A stretch of 64,000 nucleotides of DNA, taken from Hyunsoonleella ulvae. Its GTDB lineage: Bacteria; Bacteroidota; Bacteroidia; Flavobacteriales; Flavobacteriaceae. Position numbers and translations under genes: made by a program. Shown in pieces: positions 42,326 through 52,291 of this stretch. The stretch covers positions 992,001 through 1,056,000 of the forward strand of contig NZ_JAEPJQ010000001.1 of assembly GCF_016827605.1 (NCBI RefSeq). The letters are read 5' to 3'. Within the stretch, counting starts at the first letter, position 1. Each line of letters opens with the position of its first letter. The notes under the pieces were generated by a model, which was not told the DNA's origin, did not search any database, and saw only the letters and a program-made list of their open reading frames with translations.

Positions 42326-42508
42326 GAAAGTCAAGTCCCGAATTCCGATACAATCGGAATCGTCAATCTGCTGAAATAATGAGTGAAAAAACAAAAGTGC
42401 GATGCGAAGCATCTGGCATGTAGTTTCGAAAACGAATGTTGCTTTTAGCAATTTCCTCAGATTGACATGATCTTTTGGTTCGTTTTGCATCAAGGTAAAA
42501 TGAACATA
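42326..42508 (+). repeat. 182-bp interspersed repeat, copy B
   Basis: Partner of 41266-41446, same orientation. Its hairpin is ATTCCGAT-ACA-ATCGGAAT and its inner inverted ends are TCAATCTG (42363-42370) and CAGATTGA (42458-42465). The gap 42240-42592 contains this copy, a GTTTAC/GTAAAC inverted repeat near 42252-42270, and the hairpin at 42523-42541, but no gene. Confidence 0.8.
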
Positions 42509-42522
42509 AATAAATTACTAGG

Positions 42523-42541
42523 TCCTGAATCAAGTTCAGGA
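42523..42541. repeat. Palindromic repeat TCCTGAA-N5-TTCAGGA
   Basis: A 7-bp stem with a 5-bp loop followed by TGAC. The same stem (ATCCTGAA/TTCAGGAT) recurs at 61415-61458. Confidence 0.7.
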
Positions 42542-42592
42542 TGACAAAATAGAAAATGCGAAAAGGAGAAAATCTCAGATTTCGTAAAAATT

Positions 42593-43720
42593 ATGGACAT
42601 AACAGAATATATAAAACTAGTTTTCACAGACTACACCCTAAGAACCATAACACTCGGCACTGCCATTCTTGGTGCCGTTACAGGTATGCTAGGTAGTTTT
42701 GCCGTACTAAGAAAACAAAGTTTATTAGGCGATGCCATTTCGCATGCCGCTTTACCTGGTATTGCTATTGCTTTTTTAATTACAGGCACAAAAGACAGCA
42801 ACGTATTGCTATTGGGCGCACTCATCAGCGGACTCATAGGCACATTCTGGATTCGAGGCATTATCAAAAAAACGCATTTAAAGTCGGATACGGCTTTAGG
42901 ATTGATTTTATCCCTGTTCTTTGGTTTTGGTATGTTATTGCTAACCTTTATTCAAAAACAACCCAACGCCAACCAGGCAGGATTGGACAAATATCTATTC
43001 GGGCAAGCCGCAACATTGGTAGAACATGATGTTTGGATGATGGCTATTGTTACAGGCATTTGTTTGTTTGTTCTATTATTGTTTTGGAAAGAATTTAAAA
43101 TCCTTCTATTTGATGCAGATTATACCAAAACACTTGGTTTCAATACAAAAACTATTGATGTCCTAATTACCTCGTTTATTGTTTTGGCAATCGTTCTAGG
43201 ACTCCAAACAGTTGGCGTTGTGTTAATGAGTGCTATGTTGCTGGCTCCCGCCGCCGCCGCAAGACAATGGACAAACAGTTTAAGCCTTATGGTGTTTCTG
43301 TCCGCCATTTTTGGTGCATTTTCTGGGGTTTTTGGAACTGCCATTAGCGCCACTCAAAACAATTTATCTACTGGGCCTGTAATTGTTATCATTGCTAGCA
43401 TATTTGTTTTAGTATCCTTTGTTTTTTCTCCAAGTCGAGGTTTACTGTTTAAACAAATTAGGGTCATAAAAAACCGTCGCGATCTGCAATTACATAAAAC
43501 CTTAGCTTTTATGTATAATATCGTAGAAAGCCATGATAATATTTCGCATCCGCATGCCATAAAAATTCTAAACAATTTTCAAGGTTACACCAAAAGCACA
43601 TTGCAAAAATTAGTTCAAAAAAACTACGTAAAACTTGATGGTAGTATGTGGAGCTTAACAGAAGATGGTTTTAAAACCGCATCAAACCTATACAATCAAC
43701 AAAACAATAACAATGAGTAG
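42593..43720 (+). CDS. Metal ABC transporter permease 1 with winged-helix-like tail
   Basis: A 375-residue ABC-3 family permease. Residues about 1-280 are the membrane domain (GMLGSFAVLRKQSLLGDAISHAALPGIAIAF is its signature region; TVGVVLMSAMLLAPAAAARQW the coupling segment). The tail, about 285-375, is soluble, beginning NRRDLQLHKTLAFMYN and ending SMWSLTEDGFKTASNLY, the pattern of a winged-helix DNA-binding domain (as in DtxR). Extra length over ordinary permeases is about 90 residues. Overlaps permease 2 by 8 bp. Confidence 0.9.
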   Translation: MDITEYIKLVFTDYTLRTITLGTAILGAVTGMLGSFAVLRKQSLLGDAISHAALPGIAIAFLITGTKDSNVLLLGALISGLIGTFWIRGIIKKTHLKSDTALGLILSLFFGFGMLLLTFIQKQPNANQAGLDKYLFGQAATLVEHDVWMMAIVTGICLFVLLLFWKEFKILLFDADYTKTLGFNTKTIDVLITSFIVLAIVLGLQTVGVVLMSAMLLAPAAAARQWTNSLSLMVFLSAIFGAFSGVFGTAISATQNNLSTGPVIVIIASIFVLVSFVFSPSRGLLFKQIRVIKNRRDLQLHKTLAFMYNIVESHDNISHPHAIKILNNFQGYTKSTLQKLVQKNYVKLDGSMWSLTEDGFKTASNLYNQQNNNNE

Positions 43721-44873
43721 CGCACAGCTGGAAATACAATTAATTGCGAGTTTGGTTGCCATTGCCTGTGCCATTCCAGGAACATTTTTAGTACTCAGAA
43801 AAATGGCTATGATAAGTGATGCCATTAGCCATTCCATCTTGCCTGGTATTGTAGTTGGTTTTTTCATTACCCAAGATTTAAATTCGCCATTACTGATAAT
43901 TCTTGCTGCCTTAACTGGAATTTTAACTGTAGTTTTGGTAGAATACATCCAAAAAACAGGACTTGTAAAAGAAGATACCGCTATTGGTTTGGTATTTCCT
44001 GCTTTGTTTAGTATTGGAGTGATTATGATTGCAAAAAACGCCAACGACATCCATTTAGATGTTGATGCAGTGTTATTGGGAGAATTGGCTTTTGCGCCTT
44101 TTGACCGTTTAATGGTTTCAGGTGTAGATATTGGTCCAAAATCCCTATGGATTATAGGCAGTATTCTCATCATTACCACAGGGCTATTATTCTCCTTTTT
44201 TAAAGAATTAAAAATAAGCACGTTTGACGCTGGCTTAGCTGCGTCTTTAGGTTTTTCTCCAGCCATCATCCATTATGGATTGATGACGGTGTCTTCTATA
44301 ACTACAGTAGGCGCTTTTGATGCCGTAGGCGCAATACTTGTAGTAGCTTTAATGATTGCCCCTGCAGCAACAGCTTATTTATTAACCAATAAATTAAAAC
44401 GTATGCTTATTTACGCTATCGGCTTTGGCGTGTTTAGTGCCATTTCTGGCTATTGGGTGGCACATTGGCTAGACGCATCAATTGCTGGATCTATCACAAC
44501 AATGTTGGGATTAATCTTCTTAATAACATACTTATTTGCTCCAAACCGAGGCATTATTGCTGTATTATATCGTGAAAAACAACAACGTACAGAAGTGTCC
44601 CTACTCACTTTCCTATTACACTTAAAAAATCATACAGAAGAACGTGAGCGCCACGTTAATCATCTGAATGAACATATTAATTGGCACAAAGTACGCTCTA
44701 AAACAGTTTTGGATTTGGCTTTAAAAAACAATATGATTCAACTAGAAAAGAATGTTGTGTCTTTAACTGAAAAAGGCGAAGATTTTACCTCCAAAGCTAT
44801 CGACTATATCATTACAAATAAAGACGCACAAATTGAAGCCATGAAAGATGATTTCTTTTTATTTAGGGGATAG
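43713..44873 (+). CDS. Metal ABC transporter permease 2 with winged-helix-like tail
   Basis: A 386-residue ABC-3 family permease, start at the ATG overlapping the permease 1 stop by 8 bp. Membrane domain about 1-275 (VLRKMAMISDAISHSILPGIVVGF; DAVGAILVVALMIAPAATAYL). The tail, about 285-386, contains TEVSLLTFLLHLKNHTEERE, ...KTVLDLALKNNMIQLEKNVVSLTEKGEDFTSKAID and resembles a second, more diverged winged helix. Together with permease 1 it forms the heterodimeric channel of the importer. Confidence 0.9.
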   Translation: MSSAQLEIQLIASLVAIACAIPGTFLVLRKMAMISDAISHSILPGIVVGFFITQDLNSPLLIILAALTGILTVVLVEYIQKTGLVKEDTAIGLVFPALFSIGVIMIAKNANDIHLDVDAVLLGELAFAPFDRLMVSGVDIGPKSLWIIGSILIITTGLLFSFFKELKISTFDAGLAASLGFSPAIIHYGLMTVSSITTVGAFDAVGAILVVALMIAPAATAYLLTNKLKRMLIYAIGFGVFSAISGYWVAHWLDASIAGSITTMLGLIFLITYLFAPNRGIIAVLYREKQQRTEVSLLTFLLHLKNHTEERERHVNHLNEHINWHKVRSKTVLDLALKNNMIQLEKNVVSLTEKGEDFTSKAIDYIITNKDAQIEAMKDDFFLFRG

Positions 44874-45029
44874 GTCATTACATCTCGTCCAAATTTATAA
44901 TCTTTCAATGAATTTAAAATCCCATTCCTCTCTATAATTGTGTATTTCATCAAAAAATTATTTTTTTGTTAAAGTCATTAGCACTCAAAATGTTAAGTTT
45001 TCGTACTTTTATTTTACTAAACAAATCCC

Positions 45030-48000
45030 ATGAAATACATTCTACTGATGGTAATATCCCTATATACCATCAAAATTTCTGCACAAGAAAAAATTCCTTT
45101 TATCGATTTAGATGATATCTACGAGCAACTGTCTGATGAAGACACAAAAGAGGATTACAAAAAAAATATAGAGCTATTAAATACGATAAGTGAAAATGAT
45201 TCTTCTTATTGCGATGTACTAGTCACTAAATCATACTACCTGTTAAATTCAGAGCGATATGACGAGGCCATTGATGTCGTAAACGAAGGTTTAAAAAGAG
45301 ATTGTACCACTTTAAATACCTCACTTTATATAAATAAAGGTTTAATTTATGTGCTTACAGAAAAATATGATGAAGCCATAAAAGTTTATGATGAAGCTTT
45401 AAAAACCTATCCAAAAAATGCAGAATTATGGTGCAATAAAGGCTTAGCCCTAGAAAACGCTTCGAGAATTGAAGAAGCTGTACAAGCATATAAAACCGCA
45501 ATTACTTTAAAACCAACCTATGCGAGGCCACATTTGCAATTGGGTAATATTTGTTACCAACAAGAACGCATTACACAAGCCCTAATGTGCTTTAATGTGT
45601 ATTTAATTTTAATAATAGATGAAGAGGATGCCTTTACAACCTTACAGTCTTTAAATAATATTGTTGCTTCCAGAAATGAAAATAAAGCAGATCCTGACAT
45701 TGAAATTTCCAAGGACGATGAAGCTTTTGATGAATTGGATTTAATCTTGAATAACAAAATTGCCCTAAATAAAAAGTATAAAACTGGCCATAAAATTGAA
45801 ATTTCGCTTACCAAACAAAATCATGCGCTATTACAACAAATACAGGATTTTGAAGGTTATGAAGGGTTTTGGGATAAAAAATATGTAATGCTTTACAAAT
45901 GGATTGCTGAAAATAATCTTTTTGAAAACTTTATTTATACACTATGCTATCCAATAGAAAATGAAAAATATAAGAAGATTGTAAACAGCAATGAAAAAAA
46001 CATTGTGGACTTTCTCAAAAAATTCTACAGTAAATGGCGAAGCATTCTTAAAACCAACACTATAGCGTTTGATGGCAAATCTCAAGAAGTTTCTAATTAT
46101 TATTATGATAATTATACACAAGCTGTCGGGAAAATGAATGGAGAAACGTCAGTCGGCAAATGGTTTATCTATAACGAAGATGGGCAATTATCCTCTGAAG
46201 GTATTTATGATGAAAACGGAGAGCGCGACCAAAAATGGACTTGGTATTATACAAACGGTAAAGTAAGAGAAACAGCCATATATAAAAACACAAAATTAAA
46301 CGGAGAAAACCTGCATTTCTTTGATAATGGAAAGCCTAAAATAGTGGCAAACTTTTTAGACGGAAAACTAGACGGTAAATATTTGGTTTACAATGATGAC
46401 GGTGCACTTATTGAAGAAAAACATTTTAAAGAAGGTAAATTAGACGGATTATACCAATCGTATTTTAAAGTTGGCAAACAATTATTAGAATGGCATGTAC
46501 CCTACAAAGATGGTAAAGTAGAATCTGTCGCTAAGGAATATTATGCCAATGGCGATCTTTTTGCCGACATTCCTTTTGTTGATGGAAAAAGACACGGGGA
46601 ATACAAAGATTTTCACTTTAATAAAAAAATAGCTTCAGAAGTAAGTTATGCCAATGGTGAGTTAAACGGCCCATACAAAACATACCATACAAATGGAAAA
46701 ATTCATAAAGAAGGTAATAGCGTTGATGATTTTTACCACGGTCCATTTAAAACCTATTACAGAGATGGTGTTGTAGAAAGTGATGAAATTTACAGTAATG
46801 GTTCTTTAGACGGTATTAATAAATACTACGATACAGATGGCAAAATAATCAGTGAGTTTACCTATCGTAAAGGCGAAGTAATTGCTTATAAATACTACAA
46901 TAAAAAAGGGGAAATTATAAAAGAAGCCCGAAAAAAAGGTGGCGAATTTCAGTTTGCAGGATATTATGCCCATGGTAATAAATTTTCGGAGGGCCTTTAC
47001 GATATTAAAGGAGGAAAAAAAGGATTATGGAAATTCTATTCAGAAAACGGAGTACTTACAAGTAAAGGAAAGTACATTGACAATAAGGCTACCGGGGAAC
47101 ATATTGATTATTATAACAACGGAGAAGTAAAATCAATATCTCAATATGAAAACGATTCCTTAACGGGCTACTATACCACGTACCATATAAACGGTAAATT
47201 ACAAAAACAAGGGTGGTACAAAAAGAATGCAGCTCATGGCGAATGGCGTACATACTACATTAATGGTACTTTAAAAGAAATTAACTTTTACCATAGCGGA
47301 AAACTATATGGTAAACAAGAACTTTTTGCCGTAAATGGAAATCCGGAACGTACCTATTACTATAAACAAGGAAAACTATTTTCTGAAACCTATTATGACC
47401 ATGAAGGAAATGTATTAGGGAAAATTAACTACCGTCCTGATGAAAACAATTATAAGGTAGATTATAAGCAAAGTAATGGTAAAACAGGTATAGAAATAGA
47501 TTATGTAAATGGCGTAAAACATGGCAAATATACTAGTTATGACTATTACGGAAACACCAGATTAGAAGGATATTACAACAATGGCAGCATGGATAGTGTG
47601 TGGACATGGTACAATTCTAATGGTACTAAAAGTTATGTAAAACACTACAGAGATGGTAACCTTAATGGAGAATTATTAGATTTTCATGAAAATGGTAAGC
47701 TAGATAAAAAAGAAATGTATGAGTTTGGAAAAATAGTTGGTGTTTCTGAAGCCCATCATAATAATGGTAATACATCCCAAACAACAGAACGCTTCTATGG
47801 AAAAACCCACGGTAGAATGGAATTTTACGATTATTCAGGAAAATTGCAACTCATACGGTTTTATAACCACAACAGACTTATAGGATACAGTTATCATGAC
47901 GCTGAAGGAAACGAATTGCCTATGATTCCCATAAAAAATGAAACAGGTAAAATAAAATCGTTTTTCGATAACGGAAACGTTGCTCGAGAAATGGAATATA

Positions 48001-48323
48001 AAAATGGGAATTTAGTGAATCTTTACAAAGAATATTATTATTCAGGGCAGCTTGAAAGTGAATTAAATTTCATAGATGGGGATTACAACGGCACTATAAC
48101 TTACTATTACCCTAACGGAAATAAAAAAGCCGTTTACAATTACGAACATGGTATATTACAGGGGGTAACCACTAAATATCACGAAAATGGCAAAGTTAAA
48201 GAAGAGCGCCATTATGTGAACGACTATTTAGAAGGCCCAAAAAAATATTACGATACAAATGGAAAGTTAACCAAAGAAGAGCTTTACTTTAATGATGATA
48301 TTTACAAAACCCAAACTTTTTAA
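45030..48323 (+). CDS. Giant exported TPR and MORN/YwqK-repeat protein
   Basis: A 1097-residue protein with a signal peptide (MKYILLMVISLYTIKISAQ). Residues about 30-230 contain tetratricopeptide repeats (YDEAIKVYDEALKTYPKNAELWCNKGLALENASR). From about 360 to the end there are roughly thirty 23-residue MORN-type repeats of pattern G.L.G....Y...G.....Y..G (for example DGKLDGKYLVYNDDGALIEE). Databases often call such proteins YwqK-family antitoxins, but the repeats are structural. It is followed 1 bp later by the transglutaminase-like gene. Probably periplasmic or on the outer membrane; function unknown. Confidence 0.85.
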   Translation: MKYILLMVISLYTIKISAQEKIPFIDLDDIYEQLSDEDTKEDYKKNIELLNTISENDSSYCDVLVTKSYYLLNSERYDEAIDVVNEGLKRDCTTLNTSLYINKGLIYVLTEKYDEAIKVYDEALKTYPKNAELWCNKGLALENASRIEEAVQAYKTAITLKPTYARPHLQLGNICYQQERITQALMCFNVYLILIIDEEDAFTTLQSLNNIVASRNENKADPDIEISKDDEAFDELDLILNNKIALNKKYKTGHKIEISLTKQNHALLQQIQDFEGYEGFWDKKYVMLYKWIAENNLFENFIYTLCYPIENEKYKKIVNSNEKNIVDFLKKFYSKWRSILKTNTIAFDGKSQEVSNYYYDNYTQAVGKMNGETSVGKWFIYNEDGQLSSEGIYDENGERDQKWTWYYTNGKVRETAIYKNTKLNGENLHFFDNGKPKIVANFLDGKLDGKYLVYNDDGALIEEKHFKEGKLDGLYQSYFKVGKQLLEWHVPYKDGKVESVAKEYYANGDLFADIPFVDGKRHGEYKDFHFNKKIASEVSYANGELNGPYKTYHTNGKIHKEGNSVDDFYHGPFKTYYRDGVVESDEIYSNGSLDGINKYYDTDGKIISEFTYRKGEVIAYKYYNKKGEIIKEARKKGGEFQFAGYYAHGNKFSEGLYDIKGGKKGLWKFYSENGVLTSKGKYIDNKATGEHIDYYNNGEVKSISQYENDSLTGYYTTYHINGKLQKQGWYKKNAAHGEWRTYYINGTLKEINFYHSGKLYGKQELFAVNGNPERTYYYKQGKLFSETYYDHEGNVLGKINYRPDENNYKVDYKQSNGKTGIEIDYVNGVKHGKYTSYDYYGNTRLEGYYNNGSMDSVWTWYNSNGTKSYVKHYRDGNLNGELLDFHENGKLDKKEMYEFGKIVGVSEAHHNNGNTSQTTERFYGKTHGRMEFYDYSGKLQLIRFYNHNRLIGYSYHDAEGNELPMIPIKNETGKIKSFFDNGNVAREMEYKNGNLVNLYKEYYYSGQLESELNFIDGDYNGTITYYYPNGNKKAVYNYEHGILQGVTTKYHENGKVKEERHYVNDYLEGPKKYYDTNGKLTKEELYFNDDIYKTQTF

Positions 48324-48324
48324 G

Positions 48325-50244
48325 ATGCGTATTTTATGGTGCCTTTTATTAGGTTTCAGCCTAACGTGTTTAGCTCAAGAGTCTGAAGAGTTTAAACGGT
48401 ACAAAACACTATACCCAAACGCTACAGCAGTTACCTTAAACAAGGAAACCACTATTACCATAAAACTCAATAATGAAAACATAGACATTACCCAAGAACA
48501 TTTTGAGGAAGATTTATATTTAGATGAAGGAGCAAGTAGAAATGCAAAAAGATCATTACACTTTTCCTCTTTTTTTGAGTTAGAAGATGTTAAGGCATCC
48601 TCTTTCGTGTTTTCTGATGGAAAATACAGAGAAATGGAAGTCAAGGAGTTTTCAGAAAAAGACGAATTAGATCAATCGTTTCATGATGATTCTAAGTCTT
48701 TAAACTTCATTTTCCCGAACCTCCAAAAAGGCTCTAAATCACGTTTAAAATATTCTGAAAACGTAAAAAATCCACGATTTTTAAGTCCGTTTTATTTTGG
48801 CGATTTCTCTCCTATTGTCAATAACAAAATTACCATTGTAGCAGATAAAAATATAACCCTAAAATTCAAAGCATTTCAAACTGAGGATTTAGACATCAAA
48901 TTTAACAAACAAGAAAAACGAAATACAACTATCTACACATGGGAATTAAAAAACATGGACAAATTTAAGTATGAGTATAATTCCCCTACTTATAAAAAAA
49001 TATTTCCGCACATAGTTCCAATAATTACGTCCTATAAAGCCAACAACAATACCATAGCTTTGGCAAATAAAGTAGACGATTTATACCAATGGTACTACTC
49101 GCTAGTAAAAGATATCAATAAAGATGAACCAAACCAGGAGTTAATAAAAGTAGTAGAAAATTTAACGGCAGATAAAACCAACGATTTTGAAAAGGTAAAA
49201 GCCATTTATTATTGGACACAAAAAAATATAAAATACATTGCCTTTGAGTATGCTTTGGGAGGCTTTATTCCAAGACAGGCAAATGATGTATTTAATAAAA
49301 AATATGGTGATTGTAAAGACAACTCAAGCATCCTATTTAAAATGCTAGAAATTGCTGGTATTGAAGGCGATCTCACATGGATAGGCACCAGAAAAATACC
49401 CTATAGCTATGATGAAGTCCCTACGCCTATTGTAGACAACCACATGATTTTATCCTATACAGACGCAGCAGATAACACGTATTTTTTAGATGCTACGGGA
49501 AGGTTTATACCCATAGATTACCCAACACCTTTTATTCAAGGAAAAGAAGCCCTAATCTCTAAAGGAGCATCTGGTTTTGTAATTAAAAAAGTACCTGTAG
49601 TACCTGCAGCAAAAAATGCAGTAATCGATACCACAATTGTAAATCTAGAAGGCGAGAACTTAATAGGCACCTCTAAAGTAGAAATATGCGGGTATCGTAA
49701 ATTGGATTGTTTTGACGCCCTAGAATATGCCAATACAGCAGAAAAGCTAAAAACCTTTTACATAAAGCAATTAGAAAAAGGTAACAACAGATTTATTATT
49801 GAAAATTTTACTGAAACCAACAAGTTCCACTACGATAAAAATTTAATAGTAGACTATAACTTTAATTTGAATGGCTACGCTAAAAAATTGGGCGATGAAA
49901 TCTACGTCAATCTAAATTTAAATAAGGAGCTTAGCCCATACAAAATGGACGACGATCGTAAAAACGACTTAGAATACGATTACAAAAGTTATTTTGACTA
50001 TACCACAACGCTAAACATTCCCGAAGGTTATACTGTGGATTATATTCCTGAAAATGTATCTGTCTCAAACAATTTAATAAGTACCAGTATCAGTTATACA
50101 GTAAGTGAAAATACAGTAATATACAAACACGATGTTACATTTAACTTCATCAATCTAACCTTAGAGGAGCAAAAAGAGGTTGATAAAGTGGTAAAAACTA
50201 TTGAAAAAGCCTATAAAGAAGTAATTATTCTTAAAAAATTATAA
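48325..50244 (+). CDS. Exported DUF3857 / transglutaminase-like protein, catalytic
   Basis: A 639-residue protein, start taken at ATG one base after the previous stop (a longer frame overlaps that gene). Signal peptide MRILWCLLLGFSLTCLAQ, DUF3857 beta-rich domain (about 30-230), transglutaminase-like core (about 260-400) with complete triad C330 (YGDCKDNSS), H373 (DNHMILSY) and D389 (FLDATGRF), and a beta-rich C-terminal domain. The fold acts as cysteine protease or cross-linker on unknown periplasmic substrates. Pairs with the following paralogue. Confidence 0.85.
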   Translation: MRILWCLLLGFSLTCLAQESEEFKRYKTLYPNATAVTLNKETTITIKLNNENIDITQEHFEEDLYLDEGASRNAKRSLHFSSFFELEDVKASSFVFSDGKYREMEVKEFSEKDELDQSFHDDSKSLNFIFPNLQKGSKSRLKYSENVKNPRFLSPFYFGDFSPIVNNKITIVADKNITLKFKAFQTEDLDIKFNKQEKRNTTIYTWELKNMDKFKYEYNSPTYKKIFPHIVPIITSYKANNNTIALANKVDDLYQWYYSLVKDINKDEPNQELIKVVENLTADKTNDFEKVKAIYYWTQKNIKYIAFEYALGGFIPRQANDVFNKKYGDCKDNSSILFKMLEIAGIEGDLTWIGTRKIPYSYDEVPTPIVDNHMILSYTDAADNTYFLDATGRFIPIDYPTPFIQGKEALISKGASGFVIKKVPVVPAAKNAVIDTTIVNLEGENLIGTSKVEICGYRKLDCFDALEYANTAEKLKTFYIKQLEKGNNRFIIENFTETNKFHYDKNLIVDYNFNLNGYAKKLGDEIYVNLNLNKELSPYKMDDDRKNDLEYDYKSYFDYTTTLNIPEGYTVDYIPENVSVSNNLISTSISYTVSENTVIYKHDVTFNFINLTLEEQKEVDKVVKTIEKAYKEVIILKKL

Positions 50245-50248
50245 CATA

Positions 50249-52213
50249 ATGATAAAATCCAAACTACTATTTGTAATTCTTTTTGTCGTTCAGATAATCC
50301 CTGCACAAACCACCCTCTTTTTTAGTGATTACGATTGGGAAACAACACCAAAGTATGCTGTTCCAGAAGGTACAGAAGATCACATTATGGGGGTAAAAGA
50401 TAAAATAGCTACCGAGTTCTATTTTGAAGACGATGGTTTGGTAGAATATTTTTTAGAGCATAAGGTGTACTGGTTAAATTCTGATGAAAAGATTGAAGCA
50501 TACAACAAAGTATATTTGCCTTACAATAACTCTTCAGAATTAAAAATTAACAAGGCTAGGGTAATTACTAAAAACCATAAAATCATTGAGCTAGACGAGA
50601 GTAAAATTTTAACCGCGCAAGACGAGGAAACTGGTAGAAACTACAAATATTTTGCATTTGAAGGCGTAACAAAAGGTAGTTTTATAGAGTATTTTTATGT
50701 AGTTAAACGCTACCCTAGATATAGTGGTAAACGGCTTACCCTTCAAAAAAGCTACAACATAAAAGATTTGGAATTCGATTTATATGCACCCAAAAATCTA
50801 GTTTTCGAGTTTAAAAGCTACAATGGTATTCCTGAAGTAGAGCGCGATACAGTAATGAAAGAAAAACTGCATTGGCAGTTAAAAATAAACGACCTAAAAG
50901 GGCTTTTAAAAGAAGAAGTTTCTGCCTACAATGCATTAAAAGGCTCTATAATTTACAAGCTAGACAGAAATACATATAGCAATGTAAGAGATATTTCATC
51001 GTATAGTAAAGTAGCACAAAATATTTATAATTTTTATTATCCAGAAATATCAGATAAAACCACAAAACAGCTTAAAAAATTTATTGATGAAGCCACAGGT
51101 AAAAAAAGTTTAGAGGGCGAAGCTCTTATCAGAAAATTAGAGCTCTATGTAAAAAGTAATATTTTTATTTCTGAAGGTGGTAGCGATAACTTAAAAAACC
51201 TTAATGAGGTTATAAAAAATAAAGTAGCGAATGAAGCAGGAGTTTTAAAACTCTACACGGCATTGTTTAAACACTTGGGCATTAAACACGAAATAGTACT
51301 AACAAGCGACAGAAAGGAATTAAAATTCGACAAGGAGTTTGAAGCCAATAATTTTCTAACAGACTTCTTAATTTACTTCAACGCATACAAAACCTATATG
51401 TCTCCCGTTAAATTAGATTCGCGTTATGGGTTTCCACCAGCAAGTTTAACAGATAATTATGGCCTTTTTATAAAAGAAGTAAAAGTAGGGGATTTTACAT
51501 CTGGATTAGGTAAAATAAAATATATAAAACCTATTCCTGCTGAAAAAACTGTGGATAAAATGATACTCGACATCTCTTTTGAAACAGATAATATTGCGAA
51601 TTGTAAAGTAAAGCTAGACCGTGCCATGTCTGGGTACTATGGCATGTATTTTCACCCCATAATGAATTTAATAAAGGAAGAAAATAAAGACGAATTAGTT
51701 GAAGGTTTTGCCACTAATCTACATAAAGATGTTACAATAAACAGCAAAAAGATAGTAAATGAAGATCCAGAATTATTTGGTATAAAGCCTATACATTTTG
51801 TCCTAGATTTTGAATCTGAAGCGTTTACTGAAAAAGCAGGTAAAAAATACCTATTTAAAGTAGGAGAACTTATTGGTAGACAAATAGAAATGTATCAGGA
51901 AAAGCAACGTGTACTACCCGTTGAAAATGATTTTACCAGAAGCTATTTTAGAACTATAAATATTACCATTCCAGATGGTTATAAAATTGCAAATTTAGAT
52001 GATATCAACATTAAAAACACCCATATAAAGGATGGTAAAGAAATTTTAATTTTTGATTCTTATTACGAAATAGATGGTAACCAATTAAAAATTACTGCAG
52101 ACGAACATTACCGAAAAAACATCATTGAAGTAGAGCATTTTGAGGCATACAGAACAGTTATAAATAGCGCAGCTGATTTCAATAAAGTTGTTTTGGTGTT
52201 TGAGCCTATATAA
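50249..52213 (+). CDS. DUF3857 / transglutaminase-like paralogue lacking the catalytic Cys
   Basis: A 654-residue exported protein (MIKSKLLFVILFVVQIIPAQ) with the same layout as its neighbour: DUF3857 N-terminal domain, transglutaminase-like middle, beta-rich C-terminus. At the place of the nucleophile it reads KVANEAGVLKLYTALFKHLGI (about residues 324-344), with no Cys, and the following His and Asp motifs are also not evident. So it is probably a pseudoenzyme partner or substrate-binding paralogue. Starts 4 bp after the active copy. Confidence 0.8.
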   Translation: MIKSKLLFVILFVVQIIPAQTTLFFSDYDWETTPKYAVPEGTEDHIMGVKDKIATEFYFEDDGLVEYFLEHKVYWLNSDEKIEAYNKVYLPYNNSSELKINKARVITKNHKIIELDESKILTAQDEETGRNYKYFAFEGVTKGSFIEYFYVVKRYPRYSGKRLTLQKSYNIKDLEFDLYAPKNLVFEFKSYNGIPEVERDTVMKEKLHWQLKINDLKGLLKEEVSAYNALKGSIIYKLDRNTYSNVRDISSYSKVAQNIYNFYYPEISDKTTKQLKKFIDEATGKKSLEGEALIRKLELYVKSNIFISEGGSDNLKNLNEVIKNKVANEAGVLKLYTALFKHLGIKHEIVLTSDRKELKFDKEFEANNFLTDFLIYFNAYKTYMSPVKLDSRYGFPPASLTDNYGLFIKEVKVGDFTSGLGKIKYIKPIPAEKTVDKMILDISFETDNIANCKVKLDRAMSGYYGMYFHPIMNLIKEENKDELVEGFATNLHKDVTINSKKIVNEDPELFGIKPIHFVLDFESEAFTEKAGKKYLFKVGELIGRQIEMYQEKQRVLPVENDFTRSYFRTINITIPDGYKIANLDDINIKNTHIKDGKEILIFDSYYEIDGNQLKITADEHYRKNIIEVEHFEAYRTVINSAADFNKVVLVFEPI

Positions 52214-52291
52214 TGCAGTTTATAAAAGACTCTCTTATTTTCAGCTTATGTCTTGGTATATTTATTGTGGCTAATTTCAAAACTAGCCATT

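Noticed and set aside
41025-42592. CRISPR array from repeated sequence around the ABC ATPase
   Set aside because: There are only two long copies of about 182 bp separated by a gene, not short regular repeats with spacers.
43688-44269. 193-codon minus-strand frame inside the second permease gene
   Set aside because: It lies opposite strongly conserved permease sequence and has a repetitive shadow composition; no promoter or domain.
45030-48323. Calling the MORN protein a toxin-antitoxin component
   Set aside because: The label comes from repeat similarity only; there is a signal peptide and no partner toxin.
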